Assembly (NCBI RefSeq): GCF_021869535.1
Contig: NW_026262735.1
Span: 186,001 to 250,000, forward strand
Length of the DNA stretch: 64,000 nucleotides
Source of the DNA: Mytilus californianus
Lineage: Eukaryota; Mollusca; Bivalvia; Mytilida; Mytilidae
Direction: 5' to 3'
Position numbers and translations under genes: made by a program. Each line of letters opens with the position of its first letter. Position 1 is the first letter of the stretch. This document shows, one piece after another, positions 1 to 8,689 of the stretch. Under the pieces are notes generated by a model. The model had not been told where the DNA came from. It did not search any database and saw only the letters and a list, made by a program, of their open reading frames with translations.

Positions 1-344
1 TAATGTACCTTTCCAAAGTCAGGAACAGTATGATGCGCTGTCATTATATATTACGTTTTATGTCATTTTGTTGATAGTCTCTGTTTATCCGTACAATTCT
101 AATTACGATTTAGAGTTTGCCAAATGGTAAAGTTACTATATACATTACTTATTGTTTTTATTTGTGTAGTTGGGTTTCTCTCTCATCGACATCTTATGTT
201 TTACATACCTCGTATTCATTTCCCTGAATGAAACAATAGGCATACAAAAATAAGAATGTGGATTTGATTTTTTTTCCCATTCGAAGTTAATATTGTTGAC
301 TTCCTTATTAATGAATAAATATAACAATTGTCGTGATTTGGCCG
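1..344. other. No gene recognised
   Basis: AT-rich sequence without a convincing open frame, splice-bounded exon or known repeat. It lies immediately upstream of a CpG-rich block that may be a promoter. Confidence 0.5.
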
Positions 345-351
345 ATTTTCA

Positions 352-465
352 TTGCAGGTACTTTTTTCAAATTCGCGCAATCGGGATTATGACGTCAGTG
401 GATTTTCCGCAAATTTGAATACATCTGAAGCGACGTCGCCAAATGTAATCGTTCTTATTAGAAAC
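352..465 (+). promoter_or_regulatory. CpG-rich putative promoter/5' UTR with a CRE
   Basis: This stretch is much richer in CpG than its surroundings (for example GCGACGTCG, TTCGCGC, TTTTCCGC). It contains a perfect palindromic cAMP-response element TGACGTCA at 390-397, 69 bases before the ATG at 466. CRE sites are bound by CREB/ATF bZIP factors in animals. The combination suggests the promoter or 5' UTR of the micro-exon gene downstream. No TATA box or initiator is clear, so the start site is inferred. Alternatively the CpG density is incidental and the open frame continues through. Confidence 0.4.
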
Positions 466-550
466 ATGGCGAAATTACAACGTTCCGATTACCAACGTCG
501 CGAAAACAACACGAAAAGTTTTGAAAACGTTATTATCTGCACCTGCTACT
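466..550 (+). CDS. Putative first exon of micro-exon gene
   Basis: ATG at 466 begins a frame starting MAKLQRSDYQRREN and continuing with a Cys-rich end (ICTCY). Ending at 550, with donor GTATCG at 551, gives 85 nt and leaves phase 1, which fits all downstream cassette exons. The better-looking donor GTATGC at 556 would leave phase 0 and break the frame. The choice of 550 therefore rests on phase, not on donor strength. The frame itself stops at 565-567 if unspliced. Confidence 0.35.
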
Positions 551-3500
551 GTATCGTATGCCCTTAACAAAACAGCAAACATCGACAGTTCTATTCTATT
601 AAAATAAAATAAAAATAATTTGTAAAGATGTGTTAGAAGATAATTTGAATAAAGTTTACCTGTTGTCTGACTTCCATGCATACCAATTTATGCATGTGAA
701 AAAAAACATTTTAATCAGATAACATTTACGTCTAGACCTTGTGATTGATTGTTAACAGAGTGGATAATTGCACATTAATACAACGAAAAACCGATGCCTG
801 AACTCGTGTACTTTTCACGTGCTTTCTAATTTTTTGACTTCAGAATGTACAAATGCGGCGAACAAATCATTTGATTACATTTAATGCTGTCTAAAATACA
901 CAATGCAATTTTCATATGAACCACCTATAACAAAATTTTATCTAATTGGTTATAACTTTGTATAGTTTTGATTGCTACTGTTTCTATGACATACCATTCT
1001 ATTTTTTAAATTATAGTGTTAGATCTCCTAACTGCAGCCTCCAAAGTACTGAAAAGAAAAAGTAGTAAGTTTATCCATATCTCGTTATAAACACATATGC
1101 AACTGCAATGTACATTTATTCCATTGCTGGTAAATATAATTGAATAAGGCAGTATTGAATGTGAATGCCGATTTGCATGGGTGTATGCTAACAGTAAAAT
1201 TGGAATTTATGGAAGATTATTCAACCAATATATACATGTTACTGAATAACTGAGAAAAATAATAATGTTTAATTAGAGACTATGTTAACTGATACACATA
1301 TACTTTCTGAATGTACCATGTATCAATCTATATAAGTTCCTAGTGTTCGGAATCTATCTGACATGCAAGTTCTTGTATATTTTAGGCCAAGGTGAACGAC
1401 AGCCAACTGGTGAGTTTTTTTTCTCCAATGGTCTTGAAAGCTCAAATTAAAGTGTAATTTTAAAGAAGTAGCAAACTTTGACATAACTATTCTATCAGAA
1501 TCATTTGTAATGATGTTTATAAACATCAGTCGATCAATTTAAGTTTCATATGGAAGAATGTTTTTAATTTAAATGTAATTTGACATTGGTGTGTACTTAC
1601 AGTAAATATAAGATTAATTGCAGAATATTCAACAGCTATACGCGGAGGCGTGTTACCAAAATACTGATACAATATGATTTTTTGAATGAAGAGGCTACAT
1701 AAAGTGATACACATAAACTTTCGGGATGTAATATGTATCAATGTAAATAATTTCCTTGTGTTCGGAATTTCTGGTTTGATCCATTATATCTGACATCCAA
1801 ATTATTGTACATTTCAGGTAAAGTTGAAATACAGCCATCTGGTAAGTTTTCCCTGATAGTATTTAAAGTTGTATTTACATAACTACATAGTAATTCAAAG
1901 AAAGTAGCAAACATTGACAGTACTATTCCATCAAAATTATTGGTAATGATGTATATAAAGATCAATAGATCAACTCAAATATGATAATTATATTGATTTT
2001 TAATGCATTTTAACATTCATGTTCGGATTTTTTCGTGTAATCTATTACATCTGACATCCGCATTGTTGTATATTTCAGGTAAAGTTGAACTACAGGCATT
2101 AGTTTTTTTTTCAGATTGTATTTAAAGGTCAAATTAAAGTGTGTTGTTAACAAAACAGCAAACAATGACAGTTCCAATCTATCAAAATAAAAAAGTATGC
2201 TGTCTTAAATACAACAGTCGATTTTCATATGAGCCACTTACAACATATTGTATCGAATTTATTACAACTTTATATAATTTTGATTTCTACTTTTTCTCAG
2301 ACATAGCATTCTATTTTTTATATTATAGTGTCAGATGTTCTAACTACAGCCTCCAAAGTACTGAAAAGAAAAAGCAGTAAGTTTATCCATATGTTGTTAT
2401 AAACACATATGCAACAGCAAAATATATCCCTCGCTGGTAAATGTGAATGAGTATGGCAGTATTGAATATGAATGCCAATTTGCATGGCTGTATGCTAACA
2501 GTAAAATTTAGAATTTATGGGAGAATATTCAACCGTTATTTGGGTGTTACTTAATTACTGAGAAAAGTAATTTTGTTAAAGTAGAGACTACGTTAACTGA
2601 AACACATATACTTTCTTAATGTACCATGTATCAATCTATATAATTTCCTGGTTTTCGGAATGTTTTGTTTCATTCATTGTATCTGACATGCAAGTTCAGG
2701 CCAAGGTGAACGACAGCCATCTGGTGAGTTATTTTTTCCAATGGTCTTAAAAGCTCAAATTAAAGTGAGATTTTAAAGAAGTAGCGAACCTTGACAGTAC
2801 TATTCTATCAGAATCATTTGTATTGATGTTTATAAACATCAGACGTTCAATTTAAGTTTTAAATTGAAGTATTCAATTTTAATGTAATTTGACATTGTTG
2901 TTTGTTAACAGTAGAAATAAGATTGGTGGGAGACTATTCAACAGCTATACGCTTATGCGTGTCACCAAGATACTGAAAGTATGACTTTTTTAATGAAGAG
3001 GCTACGTGAACTGATACATATAAACTCTCAGTATGTAGGATGTATAATTGTGAATAATTTCCTTGTGTTTGGAATTGTTTGTTTGATCCATTATATCTGA
3101 CATCCAAATTCTTGTATATTTCAGGTCAAGTTGAACTAGAGCCATCTGGTAAGTTTTCCCTGATTGTATTTAAAGCTGAAATTACGCTGCAATTTAAAAA
3201 GAAGTAGCAAAGATTGACAGTACAATTCTATCAAAATTATTTGTAATGATGTTATAAAGATCAAACGATCAATTTAAATATGGAATATTGATTTTTAATG
3301 TATGTTGGTGACCTTCTGCTGTTGTCTGTTCTATGGTCGGGTTGTTGTCTCTTTGACACATTCCCCATTTCCATTCTCAATTTTATTGACATTGTTGTGT
3401 GCTAACAGTCGAAAAAAGATTTACAGTTTAATATTCCACGGTTACACGCGTGTTACTAAATTATTGAACACGTTTCCTTGTGTTCGTTTTTTTCCCCATT

Positions 3501-6038
3501 TTATCCATTATATCTGACATCCGCATTGTTGTATATTTCAGGTCAAGTTATACAACAGCCATCTGGTAAGTTTTTTTCAGATTGTATTAAAAGCTCAAAT
3601 TAAAGTCCGATGTTAACAAAACAGCAAACATCGACGTATCTACTCTATCAAAATCCAGAAATCATTAGTAAAGATGTATTTTAACATGAGAAGATAAATT
3701 TAATGAAGTTAATATTTTCTCTGACTTTTATTCTTACCCACTGATGGTCTGCCTGTAAAAAACATTTCAATTAGATAACATTTATGTTCATAATTTTTGA
3801 TTGATTGTAAACAGAGTGGATAATGGCCCATGAATACATCAATGAACCGATGCCTGCACTCGTGCGTTTTTCAAGTGCTTCCTAATTCTTTGACTTCAGA
3901 ATGTAAAAATGAGGCGAACATATCATTTGAATAGCAATTCATGCTTTCTGAAATACAACATGCAATTTTCATATGAGCCACCTATAACTGTTCTAACTGC
4001 AGCCTCGAAAGAACTGAAGGGAAACAGTAGTAAGTTTATCTATATGACGTTATAAACACATATGCAACTGCAAAGTGCAGAATTGTATATGTCCATCAAT
4101 ATGCCAGTATTGAATATGAAGCAAATTTGCATTGCTGTGTGCAAACAGTAAATTTAATATTTATGGGAGAATATTCAACCGTTATAAGGGTGTTACTTAA
4201 TTACTGAGAAACTTATTTTGTTTAAGTAGAGGCTATGTCAACGAATACACATATATTCCTGGATGAACTATATATCAATATATATAATTTCCTGGTGTTC
4301 GGAGTCTTTCGTTTCATTCATTTCATCTGACATGCTGGTTCTTGTATATTTTAGGCCAAGGTGAGCGACAGCGTCATCTGTCGGATTTTTTTCCCGATGT
4401 CTTCAAAGGTTAAATTAAAATATGATTTAAAGAAGTAGCAAACCTTGACAGTACTACTCTATCAGAATCATTTGTTATGATGTTTTTAAGCATCAGATGA
4501 TCAACTATATGTTGCGCATGGTAGTATTTAATATTATTTTAATTTGACATTGTTGTGTGCTAACAGGAAAAATAAGAATTATTGTAGTATATTCAACAGC
4601 TATACGCGTACGTGTGTTACCAAAATACTAGAATGTATGACTTTTTTTAATGAAGAGTCTGAGTAAACTTTCGGGATGTTACTGTAAACCAACTAATTTT
4701 CGCAAACGATATTTTCGCGAATTTCGAGAGAAGTAAAAAAACGCGAATATAAATCGTCGCGAAAATTTAAAACTTGGATCTTTCCTTGTCTAATTACATT
4801 TAGTAAATTTGAAAATCGCGAAATTAAATCGCCGCGAATTCGGCTAGAAAGAGCTAAACGCGAAATAAAGTATCCGCGAAAATAAGTTGGTTTACAGTAT
4901 ATGTATAAATGTCAATTATTTCCTTGTGTTTAGAGTTTTTGGTTTTGTTTTTAATATCATACATCACAATTCCTGTATATTTTAGTTAAAGTTGTACTTA
5001 AGCCATCTTGTAAGTTTTTTTTTCCAGATTGTATTTAAAGCTCTAATTAAAGTGTTATTTAAATAATGTAGCAAATATCGACACTTCTACTCTACCATAA
5101 TCATTTGAAATGATGTATATAAACATCAGACGATCAATTTAAGTTTCAAAATGAATATTGATTTTATATTAAATTTGATATTGTTTTGTTCTATCAGTAA
5201 ACATCAGATTAAATGGAGAATATTCAACAGTTATACGCGTACACGTGTTACCAAATTTACTGGAAAAGTATGACTTCTTTAAAAGAGGCTATGTAAACTG
5301 ATACACATAAACTTTCACGATTCAATATGTACAAATGTACATATTTTCCTTGTGACGATATTTGGCATTTCTTCTCTAATGTTTGACATCCAAATGGGAT
5401 TTTTTCCTTAATTAACTATACAAGAAGATGTCACAAAGTATTTGTATTGATGTAATCAATTAAATCCCTTCTAATGAAGTGTGTAAATAAAAAGAAATTA
5501 CCACAGGGACAAAGGTGTAGTTTAACGGGCTTGAACTTTCTTACAGTAGTTCTGCGGTTCCAAAATAACTAGATATGTTTTTTCCATACTGTGCAATAAT
5601 CAGGTTGTAAGATTTTGCACGTTTTGTTTTTTCAGCATCAGCTCATGCTAACAGTAAAGGTAAGGACTTTAAACAATATTCCTTGTAAACGCTTATCTTC
5701 CAAAGTTCAACATTTCATAATAACATGTTACCTACCCAATTTTTTTTTTGCGAGAACAGAAGGATTTTTTCCACAGGGTCTTAAAATTTTCTCACTGATT
5801 TGAATAAGATATTGTTTTACATGTAATTTAAACTTTAATTTCTGGAGAATTCATCTTTTGGTATCGGAAATTATTTAATGGTTTCACATTTCTGTAAATT
5901 GTAACACATGCACACAGTACTTCAAAATAATGTAAAAAAAATATGACGGTGAATATTACACCTTTTCATCTGCATCTTATTTCAGTTTGTTTCAATAAAG
6001 AACAGACTAAATTCGTGGGGTCTTCGCTGTCATGTTGA
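466..6038 (+). CDS. Candidate gene built from a micro-exon array (overall model)
   Basis: I do not recognise this gene. The model has a first exon at 466-550, a 48-nt exon type (copies at 1017 and 2329, broken copy at 3991), a 24-nt exon type (1386, 1818, 2700, 3125, 3542, 4986, 5636; broken copies at 2079 and 4355), and a last exon from 5986. Every intact exon has an AG before it and a GT after it, mostly GTAAGT or GTGAGT. Each begins with two bases that finish a codon and ends with one base that starts the next (phase 1-1). Any subset can therefore be included without changing frame. The 24-nt exons encode repeats of the kind GQGERQPT, GKVEIQPS, GQVELEPS and GQVIQQPS. The 48-nt exons encode LDLLTAASKVLKRKS-like basic helices. 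Read in this phase the frame closes at TGA 6036-6038. Splicing is inferred only. A decayed array or an array in the untranslated part of another transcript remains possible. Confidence 0.45.
1017..1064 (+). CDS. 48-nt cassette exon, copy 1
   Basis: Preceded by AAATTATAG and followed by GTAAGTTT. Phase 1-1. Encodes LDLLTAASKVLKRKS, with a Lys/Arg-rich end. Nearly identical to 2329-2376. Confidence 0.55.
1386..1409 (+). CDS. 24-nt micro-exon, GERQP type, copy 1
   Basis: Acceptor TGTATATTTTAG, donor GTGAGT, exactly 24 nt, phase 1-1. Reads QGERQPT between the split codons. Confidence 0.55.
1818..1841 (+). CDS. 24-nt micro-exon, VExxPS type, copy 1
   Basis: Acceptor TGTACATTTCAG, donor GTAAGT, 24 nt, phase 1-1. 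Reads KVEIQPS. Confidence 0.55.
2079..2101 (+). pseudogene. Broken 24-nt micro-exon, VExxPS type
   Basis: The acceptor TATATTTCAG and the body KVELQ are kept. A small deletion around 2096-2102 removed the codons and donor present in sister copies (CCATCTGGTAAG). Only GTTTTT remains at the junction and would give an out-of-frame 23-nt exon. Probably skipped or dead. Confidence 0.5.
2329..2376 (+). CDS. 48-nt cassette exon, copy 2
   Basis: Acceptor TATATTATAG, donor GTAAGTTT, 48 nt, phase 1-1. Reads SDVLTTASKVLKRKS. It differs from copy 1 mainly by substitutions at its start. Confidence 0.55.
2700..2723 (+). CDS. 24-nt micro-exon, GERQP type, copy 2
   Basis: 24 nt, donor GTGAGT, phase 1-1, reads QGERQPS. 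The acceptor region has lost about 11 bases of pyrimidine-rich sequence relative to copy 1 and is now CATGCAAGTTCAG. It may be a weaker acceptor. Confidence 0.5.
3125..3148 (+). CDS. 24-nt micro-exon, VExxPS type, copy 3
   Basis: Acceptor TGTATATTTCAG, donor GTAAGT, 24 nt, phase 1-1, reads QVELEPS. Confidence 0.55.
3542..3565 (+). CDS. 24-nt micro-exon, VExxPS type, copy 4
   Basis: Acceptor TGTATATTTCAG, donor GTAAGT, 24 nt, phase 1-1, reads QVIQQPS. Confidence 0.55.
3991..4029 (+). pseudogene. Broken 48-nt cassette exon, copy 3
   Basis: The 3' part of the exon and its donor GTAAGTTT are kept (LTAASKELKGNS). A deletion fused the upstream word GAGCCACCTATAACTG directly to the exon. The last ~80 bases of intron, the AG acceptor and the first exon bases are gone. 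It cannot be spliced as in copies 1 and 2. Confidence 0.55.
4355..4380 (+). pseudogene. Broken 24-nt micro-exon, GERQP type, copy 3
   Basis: Acceptor TGTATATTTTAG is intact. The body has a 2-base insertion (CAGCGTCATCTG) and the donor GT is replaced by TCGG, so the exon is not usable in the family phase. Confidence 0.5.
4682..4897. mobile_element. 216-bp MITE with terminal inverted repeats and TA duplication
   Basis: The ends are inverted copies. The left end reads CTGTAAACCAACTAATTTTC and the right end on the reverse strand reads CTGTAAACCAACTTATTTTC. A second inner pair of CGCGAA-rich repeats follows. The dinucleotide TA flanks both sides (4680-4681 and 4898-4899), the target preference of Tc1/mariner-type transposases. 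There is no coding capacity. The sister unit at ~1729 reads GGGATGTAATATGTATC with no insertion and acts as an empty-site reference. Confidence 0.75.
4986..5009 (+). CDS. 24-nt micro-exon, VExxPS type, copy 5
   Basis: Acceptor TGTATATTTTAG, donor GTAAGT, 24 nt, phase 1-1, reads KVVLKPS. The last base is T rather than G, so the joined codon differs from its sisters. Confidence 0.5.
5636..5659 (+). CDS. 24-nt micro-exon, divergent, after the array
   Basis: Acceptor GTTTTTTCAG, donor GTAAGG, 24 nt, phase 1-1, reads SAHANSK. It shares length and phase but not sequence with the array exons. Confidence 0.45.
5986..6038 (+). CDS. Putative last exon in array phase
   Basis: Acceptor CTTATTTCAG at 5976-5985. 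Joined in phase 1 it reads CFNKEQTKFVGSSLSC and stops at TGA 6036. It overlaps a more protein-like frame (next entry), so a frameshift or alternative acceptor may be involved. Confidence 0.3.
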
Positions 6039-6160
6039 ATTGGACAGTAAACGAAACTGCCTTGAGAACAATGATGTCCAAAGGGATTCAACAAGGAGTC
6101 TTCAAGGAGGAGGAATTCACCTTGTCCCAACTAAGGTACAAGGTGAAAAACCTCAGAAAG
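6011..6160 (+). CDS. Coding-looking block in shifted frame, unrecognised
   Basis: From ATG 6032 this frame gives a hydrophilic, helix-prone peptide: LNWTVNETALRTMMSKGIQQ, then GVFKEEEFTLSQLRYKVKNL, then basic residues. Composition suggests a true protein segment, possibly a small DNA-binding or protein-interaction module. I cannot name the family. Relative to the micro-exon phase it is one base out, so a frame disruption near 6030 or a separate exon start is needed. A possible continuation follows the acceptor at 6404 (TTTTTTTTCAG). Confidence 0.35.
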
Positions 6161-6541
6161 TCAGTATACTGTAATACTGTAATATATTTTGAATGTAGTC
6201 TTCTTTATACTTGGTCCAAATGTTCAGTGGTCGTTTACATTCTATTTCAGCATTTGAGTTTATTACATTTCAGTTTGAAAATGGCATACACTGTTTTATG
6301 ACATGAACGAAAACATTTCTAGATTTTACGATTATTTCTTAAATTATTCAATATAACACAAATTTTATTCAATTCTTTTATCATCGATTTATATTTTTTT
6401 TCAGGAAGCCATTGAAGCCTTCCCTGTAAGATGGTTTACAGACATTGACTTGTGAGCAATTAACGCTAGAAGAACGACCATGATGTCCCAGAATATCCAG
6501 CTGGCCATACAGATTTTAACATTGTGACAGTCAATAGTTTT

Positions 6542-6630
6542 TGTCGAGCCTGCGACTTTTGTCGCAGAAAGCTCGACATAGGGATAGTGATCCGGCGGCG
6601 GCGGCGGCTACGGCGGCGGCGGCGTTAGCT
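6542..6630 (+). repeat. Compound hairpin plus (CGG)n tract heading a mussel repeat
   Basis: TGTCGAGC (6542-6549) pairs with GCTCGACA (6571-6578). Inside it CTGCGAC (6550-6556) pairs with GTCGCAG (6561-6567) around a TTTT loop, with an AAA bulge. A trinucleotide run of CGG/CGC words follows at 6591-6624. A related hairpin lies on the reverse strand at 24745-24778. I recognise this as the head of a dispersed mussel repeat. The open frame through it (AAAAATAAAA) is low complexity. Confidence 0.6.
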
Positions 6631-6734
6631 AACTTCTTAAAAGCTTTATATTTTAGAAGGTGGAAGGTCTGGATGCTTCATACTTTGTATATGGATGCCT
6701 CATGTTATGAAGTTTCCGTCAGTCACATGTCCAA

Positions 6735-7990
6735 TGTCCTTGACCTCATTTTCATGGTTCAGTGACTACTTGAAAAAAAAGTTCAGATTTTTTGTAATGT
6801 TAGATTCTCTCTTATTATAAGTAATAGGATAACTATATTTGGTATGTGCGTACCTTGCAAGGTCCTCATGCCCGTCACACAGTTTTCACTTGACCTCGAC
6901 CTCATTTCATGGATCAGTGAACAAGGTTAAGTTTTGGTGGTCAAGTCCATATCTCAGATACTATAAGCAATAGGTCTAGTATATTCGGTGTATGGAAGGA
7001 CTGTAAGGTGTACATGTCCAACTGGCAGGTGTCATCTGACCTTGACCTCATTTTCATGGTTCAGTGGTTATAGTTAAGTTTTTGTGTTTTAGTCTGTTTT
7101 TCTTATACTGTATGCCATAGGTCTACTATATTTGGTGTATGGAATGATTATAAGATGTACATGTCTAGCGGGCAGGTGTCATCTGACCTTGACCTCATTT
7201 TCATGGTTCAGTGGTCAAAGTTAAGTTTTTGAGTTTTGGTCTTTTTTTCTAATACTATATGCAATAGTTCAACTATATTTGGTATGTGCGTACCTTGCAA
7301 GGTCCTCATGCCCGTCACACAGTTTTCACTTGACCTCGACCTCATTTCATGGATCAATGAACAAGGTTAAGTTTTGGTGGTCAAGTCCATATCTCAGATA
7401 CTATAAGCAATAGGTCTAGTATATTCGGTGTATGGAAAAACTGTAAGGTGTACATGTCCAACTGGCAGGTGTCATCTGACCTTGACCTCATTTTCATGGT
7501 TCAGTGGTTATAGTTAAGTTTTTGTGTTTTAGTCTGTTTTTCTTATACTGTATGCCATAGGTCTACTATATTTGGTGTATGGAATGATTGTAAGCTGTAC
7601 ATGTCTAGCGGGCAGGTGTCATCTGACCTTGACCTCATTTTCATGGTTCAGTGGTCAACGTTAAGTTTTTGAGTTTTGGTCTTTTTTTCTAATACTATAT
7701 GCAATAGGTCATCTATATTTGTTGTATGGAAGGATTGCAAGCTGTAGTACATGTCTGCCTGGCATTGTTCATCTGACCTTGACCTCATTTTCTTGGTTCA
7801 TTGGTCAATGTTTAGTTTTCTTGGTTAAGTCTGTATCTTAGAAACTATAAACAATAGGTCAACTATATTTAGTGTATTGAATGATTGTAAGGTGTACATG
7901 TATTTCTTGTTTGGTTTATATGACCTTGACCTCATTTTCTTGGATCATGTTAAGTGTATGTAATAGTTGTAGTAAAGCTTTATATTTAGG
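6735..7990. repeat. Tandem array, 146-147 bp period, 440-bp higher-order period
   Basis: The anchor GACCTCATTTTCATGG (with small changes) occurs at 6742, 6898, 7044, 7191, 7338, 7484, 7631, 7781 and 7928, giving spacings of 156, 146, 147, 147, 146, 147, 150 and 147. A three-monomer block recurs: GTATGTGCGTACCTTGCAAG is at about 6842 and 7282, a 440-bp offset. TGACCTTGA occurs at 7037, 7184, 7477, 7624, 7774 and 7921. No coding frame runs through it. Confidence 0.9.
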
Positions 7991-8689
7991 ACTATCAACA
8001 TAATATCATTGATTAGTAAAGAAGGCGAGACATTTCAGCGTGTGCACTCTTGTGTTAAATATATGTTTTCTACTATCATGAATTAAGAAAATCATGATGC
8101 CTGTCTGTTTGACAGTGTTACATTTTAACTTTGATTTCTCCCATTCTTTGTGTGCATAATTCATTGAACTTTGTGACAATAAGGGTCTACATATTTTCAT
8201 TTCACATTTCATGTATATAGTTCCAAAAAGGCATCTTACATGCATGTTGTTATTCGTGATTAAATGTAGTCTAGTGATCTCTTTTTCTTTTTTAGCATGC
8301 TTTAATATGAGACACTTTTACCAATATGGAATGATTATAAGATTACAATTTGTTTGATCTAATTAAAAATAAAGTAGATTGACTTTATTCTTAGTCTGTA
8401 TTATATTATAGCACTTGCTTCAATATATATAACTTGATTTGACACACTTTGTATGTTAGACGCACAACAGGTCAGCCTTGATTTGTTTTCCTTGTTTTAG
8501 CGATGAAAACAAACATACAGAGAAAGCCTACCGACATATATTCGAGCCTCCTCCCGTTTAAAATAAACTTGCATAGCTAACGTTTTTCAAATATTTCAGT
8601 GGAGCACATTCAAATGTTTTAACACCAATTCTTGCCGCCGAAATCAGTGACGGCGTTTTATGTCAAATAACTGCAGACATTAAGTACAG
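7991..8689. other. No gene recognised
   Basis: AT-rich interval between two arrays. I see no exon with convincing splice sites and no named repeat. Confidence 0.5.

Larger units (their letters stand above)
567..5400 (+). repeat. Three tandem ~1.5-1.8 kb genomic units carrying the micro-exons
   Basis: Introns as well as exons are repeated. The block beginning ACAAAACAGCAAACA recurs near 568, 2149 and 3616. The block with ACCGATGCCTG occurs near 791 and 3847 and is deleted in the middle unit. AGCTATACGCG-type and GAATATTCAAC words recur through every unit. Approximate units are 567-2140, 2141-3615 and 3616-5400. Each holds, in order, one 48-nt exon, one GERQP-type 24-nt exon and one or two VExxPS-type 24-nt exons. 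Unit 3 is the most damaged: its 48-nt exon lost its acceptor, its GERQP exon lost its donor, and the last 24-nt exon is missing near 5390. Confidence 0.8.

Noticed and set aside
3302-3517. 71-codon frame in the micro-exon region
   Set aside because: It lies in intronic repeat sequence (GTTGTCTGTTCTATGGTCGG, a mussel repeat word) and has no counterpart in sister units.
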